NCBI RefSeq assembly: GCF_016858305.2 | Contig: NZ_CP074436.1 | Coordinates: forward strand, 2,996,001-3,060,000 | Reading direction: 5' to 3' | Length of the DNA stretch: 64,000 nucleotides | DNA from: Polaribacter sp. Q13 | GTDB taxonomy: Bacteria > Bacteroidota > Bacteroidia > Flavobacteriales > Flavobacteriaceae | Shown here: positions 32,436 to 40,108 of the stretch, in pieces | Numbering within the stretch: position 1 is the first letter of the stretch | Layout of the letters: each line of letters starts with the position of its first letter | Position numbers and translations under genes: made by a program | Notes under the pieces: model-generated | What the model was told of the DNA's origin: nothing | Databases searched by the model: none | What the model saw: the letters and a program-made list of their open reading frames with translations, nothing else

Positions 32436-34325
32436 ATGAATCAAAATGTGCTTAAATATTTAAAAGAATATTCTTACGACACAAAAGATGTTAATCGTCT
32501 TTTAGTGTCTTCATTTTTGATGATTAATAAAATTGAAAATGTAGAAAACATGTTTATCAATGAATTAATAATATATAAAGAAAAAGAACTTGAACAAGTA
32601 AATGACTTTATCAAACTATTTGATAAAAACACATTTGATATTGAAGAACTAATAGAGCTTTTTGAATTTGTTATTTCTCCTCAGGACAAAGAGGTAAACG
32701 GAGCCATTTTTACACCAGAATATATCAGAAAACATATAGTACAACAAACTATTAAAAAACATAACACAGAAGCATTATCTAATTTAAAATTTGGAGATAT
32801 TGCCTGTGGATGCGGAGGTTTCTTTAAAACTATTACAGAAGTTTTAATAAATGAAACGGATAAGAATTATTTTGAAATCTATAGAGATAACATTTATGGT
32901 TTAGATATTCAAGAATACAGTATTAAAAGAACAAAAATTTTACTTTCATTACTCGCTATAAAAAATAATGAGGATTGTGAAGCATTCGAATTTAACCTGT
33001 ATTGTGGTAATGCACTCAACTTTAATTGGGAATTAGTCGAAACTTTAAATGAGAATGATGGTTTTGATATTGTTGTAGGAAATCCACCTTATGTTGGTTC
33101 ATCAAAAATAGATGAAGAAACAAAAGATTTATTAAAAAATTGGAGCGTTTCGTCTATAGGAAAACCAGATTTATATATTCCATTCTTTGAAATAGGAATG
33201 GAAAACTTAAATAGAAATGGAGTTTTAGGATATATAACAGTCAACACCTTTTACAAAAGTTTAAATGGACGATCTGTAAGAAGTTATTTTTCAAAAAACA
33301 AGTTCGATTTATCCATCATAGATTTTGGAGGGGAACAACTGTTTAAAAAAAGGTCAACTTATACTTGTATTTGTATTATTGGCAAAGTAGAAGATTCTTC
33401 TGTTAAATATGTAAAGAGGTTAAGTAGAGAAATTCAAAAAATAAAACAATCAAACTACATAAGCATTCCTTACTCTAATCTTGATGATTTTAATGGATGG
33501 TATTTAATTAATAAGAAAGTTCAAAAAATTATATCAAAAATAGAAAACTGTGGAACTCCTTTAGGTAGGAAATTTGAAATACGAAACGGTTTTGCAACAC
33601 TAAAAAACAATATTTATGTATTCAAACCTGTCAAAGAAGATAATGAATATTATTACCTTTTGAAAGATGGTGTTGAATATAAAATTGAAAAAGGGATTTG
33701 TAAAAATGCTATAAAACCAAATACTTTAAAATCGGAATTAGAACTTGAGAGTAAAACTGAAAAGTTGATTTTTCCTTACAATATTGAACTGAATAATACT
33801 GAGTTATTTAAAACAGATGAAAAAGTACTTAAAATATTTACTGAATCTGAATTTAAAACAAATTATCCATTTGCTTTTAAGTATTTGAAATCTAACAAAA
33901 AAGTACTAGCCCAAAGAGATAAAGGAAACAAGAAATATGATCAATGGTTTGCATTTGGTAGAAACCAAGCACTGATTTTAAATGGTTTTAAGTTACTATT
34001 TCCTTACATAACCAATAAACCTTGTTTTGTCCTCACAGAAGACACTGATTTGTTATTTTATAATGGTTATGCAGTATTGTCTGAGTCTACAGAAGACCTT
34101 CTTATTTTACAGAAGGTATTAATGTCAAAAGTTTTTTGGTATTATATTAAAAATACAAGTAAACCATATGCCGGGAATTATTTTTCTGTAGCTAAAAATT
34201 ACATAAAAAGTTTCGGAATATGTGATTTATCAGAAATAGAGAAAGAAGTTCTGTCTAGTTTAACTGAACAAAATGAAATAGATGATTTTTTAGAAAAAAA
34301 ATACTCTATTCAATTAGGTAATTGA
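32436..34325 (+). CDS. Adenine-specific DNA methyltransferase, no nuclease domain
   Basis: A 629-aa N6-adenine methyltransferase of the Eco57I/TaqI-like class. Motif X-like GAIFTPEYIRKHI (about 90-102), SAM-binding motif I FGDIACGCGG (about 118-128) and catalytic motif IV NPPYVGSS (from about 216) are present. The C-terminal half (about 350-610) resembles a TaqI-type target-recognition domain. Type IIG enzymes of this class usually carry an N-terminal nuclease, but only about 85 residues precede motif X and no PD-(D/E)xK is visible. It probably marks self DNA for the operon. It is the last intact gene of the six. Confidence 0.87.
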   Translation: MNQNVLKYLKEYSYDTKDVNRLLVSSFLMINKIENVENMFINELIIYKEKELEQVNDFIKLFDKNTFDIEELIELFEFVISPQDKEVNGAIFTPEYIRKHIVQQTIKKHNTEALSNLKFGDIACGCGGFFKTITEVLINETDKNYFEIYRDNIYGLDIQEYSIKRTKILLSLLAIKNNEDCEAFEFNLYCGNALNFNWELVETLNENDGFDIVVGNPPYVGSSKIDEETKDLLKNWSVSSIGKPDLYIPFFEIGMENLNRNGVLGYITVNTFYKSLNGRSVRSYFSKNKFDLSIIDFGGEQLFKKRSTYTCICIIGKVEDSSVKYVKRLSREIQKIKQSNYISIPYSNLDDFNGWYLINKKVQKIISKIENCGTPLGRKFEIRNGFATLKNNIYVFKPVKEDNEYYYLLKDGVEYKIEKGICKNAIKPNTLKSELELESKTEKLIFPYNIELNNTELFKTDEKVLKIFTESEFKTNYPFAFKYLKSNKKVLAQRDKGNKKYDQWFAFGRNQALILNGFKLLFPYITNKPCFVLTEDTDLLFYNGYAVLSESTEDLLILQKVLMSKVFWYYIKNTSKPYAGNYFSVAKNYIKSFGICDLSEIEKEVLSSLTEQNEIDDFLEKKYSIQLGN

Positions 34326-34339
34326 TGGGGGAACTAAAA

Positions 34340-34965
34340 CAGAAAGAATTATGAATAAGATATTAGAGTTTGTGGAGACTTTTATTAGTGGGATTTCAAA
34401 TTAAATAAAGTTATTTTTTATGAGTGGGTTTAAGTTAATTGGAATTAGAGCTAATAGTGGTTGTTATATAAATACAATTGCTCCCGAATTATATTTAACA
34501 GCTACTCTACTGACCTTAATTTAGTTGGTGATTTAAATAAATTAGAACGAGTATATACTTATTTGAATGGGCTAAACTTTCATCCATTTCTTTAGCAATA
34601 AGAATGGCAATTTTAAAAGATAAGTTTGTAGAAACATCACCTAAAATATTAGGTATTGATGACCTTTTGTTGAGTTTAGACATGGGTAATAGAGAGGCGG
34701 TATTAAATATTGTTTTAGTGAGTATTGAAAAGATTATCAAATATTTTTTCAAACGGTTTTAAGCCATATTAAAATATATCATGCAAATGAGCTTAAAAAA
34801 GCAGGAGAAACTGATAGAACTATTTAGGTGCAAAAACAAATATAATTGGTAGATTTTTAGCTCAGCTTAAAGAGGAGGGAATTCTTGAAAGAATATGTAA
34901 AAAACAAAAAGATATAAATGCTTTTTATGAATTTAAGAAAGAGTTAAATTTACACACTTTATGAG
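34340..34965 (+). pseudogene. Remnant of an ATP-binding (SMC/RecF-like) protein gene
   Basis: Several frames carry broken coding fragments on the plus strand: SGFKLIGIRANSGC near 34421, AIRMAILKDKF then PKILGIDDLLLSLDMGNREA (about 34590-34690), and FLAQLKEEGILERICK near 34855. The middle piece resembles a Walker B/D-loop region of AAA/ABC-type ATPases. Frameshifts and stops separate the parts, so the gene is dead. It marks the probable right border zone of the integrated element. Exact limits are uncertain. Confidence 0.6.
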
Positions 34966-35032
34966 ACAGTGCCAAAAAAAGGAGCGAATTTAAAATATCG
35001 GCTTATTTTTTTGAATCCACTAAAACTAATAA

Positions 35033-37210
35033 TTATTTCAATTTAAAATCGGGATGTCCAGTTTGCCAAAAAGCAAAAGAAAGAATATTTGCCAATTCTT
35101 CGTTTCTTGTTTCTTTAGTTGCATCAAAACCATGACCACCATTAAAGTTAACGGAAAGTAAAATTGGTTTATTTGAGGCAGTAGATTCTTGTAATTTTGC
35201 AGCAAATTTAGCGGGTTGCCACACAGCTACCCTAGAGTCATTTAGCCCGGCAGTTAAATAAACCGCTGGATAATTTATACCTTTTTTAATTTTATTATAA
35301 GCATCCATCTTCAACAAGTATTTAAATTCAAGTGAATCTGAAACAGTACCAAATTCTCTGGAAAGGTTTTTACCATTAGGAGCAAATTCGGATCTTATTG
35401 TATTAAAAATACCTACTGTAACAACTGCTACACCAAATAAATCAGGCCTTTCTGCAATAGCATTTCCTACAAGAATACCACCTCCACTTGCACTATTTGC
35501 TACTATTTTTTTTGCAGACGTATATTTATTGTCTATTAAATACTCAGCACTCGCTATAAAGTCTTTCCAAGAATTAGGTTTTGTTTTTTTATAACCAGCT
35601 TTATACCAAGCATTCCCTTTTTCGCCACCACCTCTAACATGTGAAACAGCATAAATGCCGCCATTATTTATCCAATGCACTAAATAATTACTTACAGCTG
35701 GTTTCATTGAAACTCCAAATGCTCCATAACCCCTTAATAATACAGAGTTATTTCCATCTAATTTTGTCCCCTTTTTGTAAATTATAGATAGTGGAACTTT
35801 TACGTTATCATGAGAAAGTACTTCTACCTCTTCGATAATTAAGTCAGAAAGAAGTCCTTTATAAAAGGCATTTGAATAAAGTTTATGGTTAACAAATTTA
35901 TTTTTAATATAATCAAATTGATACTGTTCTTTTTGTGAAGCCCATCCTCTTACTTCAATCCATAAGTTATCATAGCTACTACCTTTTGAACTGACATTAA
36001 TATATCCAGCCTTTTTTGGTGTTTTTATTTTTGAAATTTCTTTTTTTGAATTTAGTTGATACAATTTAGCATTAACACCATTTTTTGTTTTAACAAAAAA
36101 TATGCCATTTTTTGTTAGTGTAAAATCTGTAATTACAGCAGTAGTGTCTTCTTTAACTAATAATTCAGCTTCTGTGAAATTTGGATTTAAAAGAGATGTT
36201 TTACAAATTTTAAAGTTTTTTGCATTTTTAGCTGTTAAGAATATAATATCATTTCCGTCAATATAAAATCTTTTAACTAAATCTTCTTTATTATATAATT
36301 TTTTCCATTCTATTTTAGACTTTAAAATACTATTCAAGTTTGAATAGTAATAATCAGCATAATAACTTGCGCCAGAAACACTAGCAAACATGTACTTACT
36401 AATATTACTCTTAAAATTTACTTCTGGGAAATCCTGTTCTTCCATGCCCAGTTCAGGGTTATTTGATTTTGATAAAAGAATCTTATCCTTAAACGAATTT
36501 CCAACTAGTACATGTAACATTGTTTCAATATTATGCAAATACTTCTTTGATTTTTTGTCAATCTCAGGAATAAATTCATAAGTAAAACCTGAGTTGTTAG
36601 GAAGCCACCTAATACCACCTAATGCTGAAGGCCAACAGTTTTTAATTTTAGATTCAATAACTTTTTTATTAACGACATTTAGTACGACTAAATCACCTAT
36701 TTCAATATCGTTTTTTGTTATTCCAATTACAATTTTTGATCCATCCCAACTAGGTTTTATGTAGTTAATTATATTTGTATTATCAATTTGTTTTGGGTCA
36801 AACAATAAGATTTCTTTGTTATTAAATCCATTTCTGTAAAATAATCTTTTATTGCTATTTACTGCATTAGATTTTAAATAAAAGTACTTATCATTAGATG
36901 TAATTTCTAGATTGGATATGTTAGTACTACTACCTATTTGTAGTTTATTCTGTAATTCAATTATTTCATCTCTATTCGTTATTTTTGATATTATTTGATT
37001 GGAAAAAACTGTTTGCTTTTTATACCAATTCAATGCTACTGTATCTTCTAAATTTTCAATATACTTATAGGGGTCAACAACTCTCTCTCCAAAAATGGTG
37101 TCAAAAGTTTTATTTATAGGATATTTTGGTAAAACGAGTTTTTTATCCATTTTACATTTAAAAAATAGTAATGAGCATATTGTTAGAATTAAAAGAAAAC
37201 GTAACTTCAT
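35033..37210 (-). CDS. Prolyl oligopeptidase family lipoprotein (S9)
   Basis: Probable periplasmic serine peptidase of 725 aa. The ATG at 37210 starts MKLRFLLILTICSLLFFKC, a lipoprotein-type signal with Cys19 or so as the lipidation site; an upstream in-frame extension is rejected. The N-terminal beta-propeller spans about 60-420. The S9 hydrolase domain has the nucleophile in ANSASGGGILVG, Asp in LNDSRV and His in GGHGFDATKE, and the family GAFG and HVRGGGEKG motifs. It lies just downstream of a RiPP precursor; a related peptidase, FlaP, removes class III lanthipeptide leaders, so leader or core processing is plausible here (inference). Confidence 0.9.
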   Translation of the reverse strand: MKLRFLLILTICSLLFFKCKMDKKLVLPKYPINKTFDTIFGERVVDPYKYIENLEDTVALNWYKKQTVFSNQIISKITNRDEIIELQNKLQIGSSTNISNLEITSNDKYFYLKSNAVNSNKRLFYRNGFNNKEILLFDPKQIDNTNIINYIKPSWDGSKIVIGITKNDIEIGDLVVLNVVNKKVIESKIKNCWPSALGGIRWLPNNSGFTYEFIPEIDKKSKKYLHNIETMLHVLVGNSFKDKILLSKSNNPELGMEEQDFPEVNFKSNISKYMFASVSGASYYADYYYSNLNSILKSKIEWKKLYNKEDLVKRFYIDGNDIIFLTAKNAKNFKICKTSLLNPNFTEAELLVKEDTTAVITDFTLTKNGIFFVKTKNGVNAKLYQLNSKKEISKIKTPKKAGYINVSSKGSSYDNLWIEVRGWASQKEQYQFDYIKNKFVNHKLYSNAFYKGLLSDLIIEEVEVLSHDNVKVPLSIIYKKGTKLDGNNSVLLRGYGAFGVSMKPAVSNYLVHWINNGGIYAVSHVRGGGEKGNAWYKAGYKKTKPNSWKDFIASAEYLIDNKYTSAKKIVANSASGGGILVGNAIAERPDLFGVAVVTVGIFNTIRSEFAPNGKNLSREFGTVSDSLEFKYLLKMDAYNKIKKGINYPAVYLTAGLNDSRVAVWQPAKFAAKLQESTASNKPILLSVNFNGGHGFDATKETRNEELANILSFAFWQTGHPDFKLK

Positions 37211-37269
37211 AAATAATAGAGAATAATAAGTGTCAATATACAAAATATTGACACTTATTAAGTGAGATT

Positions 37270-37425
37270 TTAGTTATTTGCATCGTCAATAATAGTTGGT
37301 GTTGTTTTAATTGGATCATCATCACCTCCTCCTAATATGAATTGAGGGTTACTAATTTTAGAAATTTGAAATTTCTCTAAGCTTAATTTGTTTTCAATCG
37401 TTTTGTTTTCACATTTTGTTCTCAT
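37270..37425 (-). CDS. Small class I lanthipeptide-like precursor, core without Cys
   Basis: A 51-aa gene. It reads MRTKCENKTIENK, then LSLEKFQISKISNPQFILGG. The LSLEKFQISKI leader and GG site match Bacteroidota class I lanthipeptide/GG precursors. The remaining core, GDDDPIKTTPTIIDDANN, has three Thr but no Ser or Cys; the only Cys is at leader position 5. Thr dehydration is therefore possible but (methyl)lanthionine formation is not. It lies between the AraC regulator and the prolyl oligopeptidase, with the split dehydratase upstream. A 15-bp operator-like sequence is located 69 bp before the ATG. Confidence 0.8.
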   Translation of the reverse strand: MRTKCENKTIENKLSLEKFQISKISNPQFILGGGDDDPIKTTPTIIDDANN

Positions 37426-37493
37426 AATATTTGATTTTTAATTAATACTCGACGAAACTATAAAACTAAACTGATTAATTAAAATACTAGTAG

Positions 37494-37514
37494 TTTGGAT
37501 TTATAAATACCAAG
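37494..37514. promoter_or_regulatory. Operator-like sequence before the precursor gene
   Basis: TTTGGATTTATAAAT (37494-37508) is an exact 15-nt match, in inverse orientation, to the right arm of the inverted repeat at 42449-42491 upstream of the dehydratase gene. Locally it forms a TTGG-ATTTATAAAT-CCAA dyad. A shared AraC-type or other regulator site is the likely explanation. Confidence 0.55.
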
Positions 37515-37551
37515 CGCTAATATGTGGTTTAAATAATTGAAAAACAAAGAA

Positions 37552-39240
37552 TTAAATAGTATTTAATTCTTTTATAAAATAAGAGGGATATAAGTTTGTT
37601 CTAGTGTGAAATGCCACAGAAAAAGATTGTGCATTATTAAAACCAGACTCTAAAGCAATTGCTTTTATAGTATACGATCTAAATTTTTTTTCTTTTGTAA
37701 GTCTTTTAATAGCATAATCAATTTTAAGATTATTTAAATAATTTGAAAAATTCATTTTTTTTGTAACATTAATTACTTTAGATAGATAAGAACTATTTGT
37801 TTTTAATTCTTTAGCCAAAGTATTTAATGTATATTTTTTTGTGAGATATTTAGACGATTTTTCAAATTTGTCTAAAGCTAGAAGTATTTCTTTAATTAAT
37901 TCTTCAGGAAGTCCTGTACTACTACTACTACTACTAGCTTTTATTAATTGATTATTAATCGTGTTTTCATTTTCTAAAGAGACTCTGTTAATAATTTCTT
38001 TAAATCTTTTTTTATAAATTAAATTTCTTCTAAAAATATAGGTAGTAAGTAAAATTAGTGTACAGAGAATAGAATTTATAACTATTATCATACTTTTTGA
38101 ACCTTTATTCTCCTTGCTAAGTTGAGTTATTATTCTCTCCTTTTCAAATATTAGTTCAGGAGTTTCATAGTTTTTAACAAGAGTAGATTTTATATATTTA
38201 TAGTTGATATCCAAAATACTATCAAACTTTATAAACGAATTAATATATCTAATTTGAGATTTTAAGTTTTTATTTTTTTTCGCATCAGCAATAAGGTAAT
38301 TGTATGAATCTATTAACTCAATGCTAACATCATTGTTAATCTGTAATATAGAATCGACTGCTTTAAAATATTTAAGACTCTCTTTCCGTTTATTTAAATT
38401 ATAAAGGGATTTTCCTAAATAATAATTACAAATAGAGAGCCTTGTCTGTTCAAAATCATTTAAAGAAAATGTTTTTTTAGCTTTTACTAAGCTATCAATT
38501 GCATTTATATAGTCTTTTTTAAAATAATTACTAATTCCAGAAAGAAAAACAAAATGCTCATAATGATATTTGTCTTTATGGACTAATGTAGCGTGGATTC
38601 CTTTTTTAATATAAACTTCCGCTGTATCTATTTCTTGAGAATATATATAAGAGTCGGCCATAGCAAATAACCCTCTAATATAATTTTTTGGATTCTTATC
38701 TCTAATCTTTTCAACATAACTTAGATAATCTTTAAAAATATCCAATGCTTCTTTCCTTTCGCCTAAATTATTTTTTAGTAGTCCAATGTTAAATTTTAAA
38801 GTTAAGTATTGAAAATGATTATTATACTTTTTAGCAAGTTCAGAGGCTATAATATATTCATTAAGTGCATTTCTAAAATCACCAAACTCATATGATATAT
38901 TCCCTTTAATATTATGGCCAAAAGATGTATATCTAAAATGTTTTTCTTTTGAGAGGAAAATTAAGCTATCTGCAAACTTAATTGATAATGAATCAGGATA
39001 ATAAAGTAAAGACATATGCCTATGCCCTTTAATTATTTCTAACGTATCTTTTTCCTTTTTTGCTTTCTTTAGGTAGAATTGAATGTACTTTGTTTTTATT
39101 GAATCATTTTTAGAAGTTTTTATCGACTCTTTTAATTTCTTATAACTTTTAGACTTTAGAGAATCTAAAGACGTTTCTTGGCATAAAACTAATGGAGTTA
39201 TAAATAAGAAGATGATAAAAAATATTCTGCTAAAATTCAA
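37552..39240 (-). CDS. Membrane AraC-family regulator with TPR repeats
   Basis: A 562-aa transcription factor anchored in the inner membrane. An N-terminal signal segment (1-20, ending VLCQ) is followed by a periplasmic TPR domain (about 60-350), a transmembrane helix (about 383-402, MIIVINSILCTLILLTTYIF), a short Ser-rich linker and a C-terminal AraC HTH (about 470-560: NTLAKELKTNSSYLSKVIN and IKAIALESGFNNAQSFSVAF). This architecture is common in Bacteroidota and senses an extracytoplasmic signal. It lies between the precursor and the dehydratase genes and is the obvious candidate to control both. Confidence 0.87.
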   Translation of the reverse strand: MNFSRIFFIIFLFITPLVLCQETSLDSLKSKSYKKLKESIKTSKNDSIKTKYIQFYLKKAKKEKDTLEIIKGHRHMSLLYYPDSLSIKFADSLIFLSKEKHFRYTSFGHNIKGNISYEFGDFRNALNEYIIASELAKKYNNHFQYLTLKFNIGLLKNNLGERKEALDIFKDYLSYVEKIRDKNPKNYIRGLFAMADSYIYSQEIDTAEVYIKKGIHATLVHKDKYHYEHFVFLSGISNYFKKDYINAIDSLVKAKKTFSLNDFEQTRLSICNYYLGKSLYNLNKRKESLKYFKAVDSILQINNDVSIELIDSYNYLIADAKKNKNLKSQIRYINSFIKFDSILDINYKYIKSTLVKNYETPELIFEKERIITQLSKENKGSKSMIIVINSILCTLILLTTYIFRRNLIYKKRFKEIINRVSLENENTINNQLIKASSSSSSTGLPEELIKEILLALDKFEKSSKYLTKKYTLNTLAKELKTNSSYLSKVINVTKKMNFSNYLNNLKIDYAIKRLTKEKKFRSYTIKAIALESGFNNAQSFSVAFHTRTNLYPSYFIKELNTI

Positions 39241-39244
39241 TTCC

Positions 39245-40108
39245 TTATTTTTTTAAACTTTTAGCTAATATACAATTGTAGTATCTAAATAAAAAATCGT
39301 AACAGACTAATTCAAACAATCGCTGTTTATCTCTAAATTGCCTATTAAGCATCATGTGTAAAAAACTTGAAATCAAGTTATCCAAAGAAACTCCTAAAAT
39401 ATTATTGCTATGTAGTTTTAATATTTTATTTGTAATAGGTTTTAGATTTTCGTTCTTATTCTTAATTAGTTCCAATAGACTGTTAAATTCTTCACTCTCT
39501 TTCATTGAAATAAAAGACTCAAATTTTAATTTCAATTTTTGATATTTCTTACTAAGTTGTTTATTTAGATTTTTATCTACATTAAATTCAATTCTAAAAC
39601 GTTCTAAATTTAACTTTAAAAAGGCAACTTTATTTTCTAAATCATATTTAAAACTATTTAAAAATGCATCCATAGATTTTAAAACAAACAAAAATAGTAA
39701 TTCATCTTCCCTAATCAGACTCAAAGCATTAATGCTAGCGCAGCTATCTTGAAAAAATAAAGTTTCAGCTTCTTCTATTGTGTTTTTTCCGTAACGTTCT
39801 ATTTCTCTATGATATGTATCTACTTGTATTTTCCAAATAAAATCATGATCAATATAATATTCAAGAACATTTTTAAACTCATCAATAAGTGTACCTATAT
39901 GGGATCTATTTTTACACTGAAAGCGAATGCGTAAATGGTTATCGGGATCATTATACCTAATAAAAAACCATTTATTTATTATTTCTTCTTTGATTAGTTT
40001 TTCTGTGAATGGCTTTACTATATCTATAAGAATAGTATCAGCTGTTTTTTTTCCACAGTAAACTTTATAATAAATCCATTCATCCCCTATTACAAACCTA
40101 GTTTTCAT
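39245..40108 (-). CDS. Thiopeptide-type bacteriocin biosynthesis protein (LanB C-terminal part)
   Basis: A 287-aa protein of the SpaB C-terminal/thiopeptide-type family, corresponding to the glutamate-elimination domain of class I LanB dehydratases. Visible family features are GDEWIYYKVYCG at the N-terminus, INKWFFIRYNDPDNHLRIRF (about 44-63) and IWKIQVDTYHREIERYG (about 93-109). Its start touches the stop codon of the upstream LanB N-terminal gene (1-bp overlap), so both halves are made together. In most lanthipeptide systems the two parts are one protein; the split form is known in thiopeptide and Bacteroidota loci. Confidence 0.88.
   Translation of the reverse strand: MKTRFVIGDEWIYYKVYCGKKTADTILIDIVKPFTEKLIKEEIINKWFFIRYNDPDNHLRIRFQCKNRSHIGTLIDEFKNVLEYYIDHDFIWKIQVDTYHREIERYGKNTIEEAETLFFQDSCASINALSLIREDELLFLFVLKSMDAFLNSFKYDLENKVAFLKLNLERFRIEFNVDKNLNKQLSKKYQKLKLKFESFISMKESEEFNSLLELIKNKNENLKPITNKILKLHSNNILGVSLDNLISSFLHMMLNRQFRDKQRLFELVCYDFLFRYYNCILAKSLKK

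Noticed and set aside
34516..34752. Minus-strand open frame after the methyltransferase
   Set aside because: The plus strand carries recognisable broken ATPase fragments at the same place, so this is a shadow.
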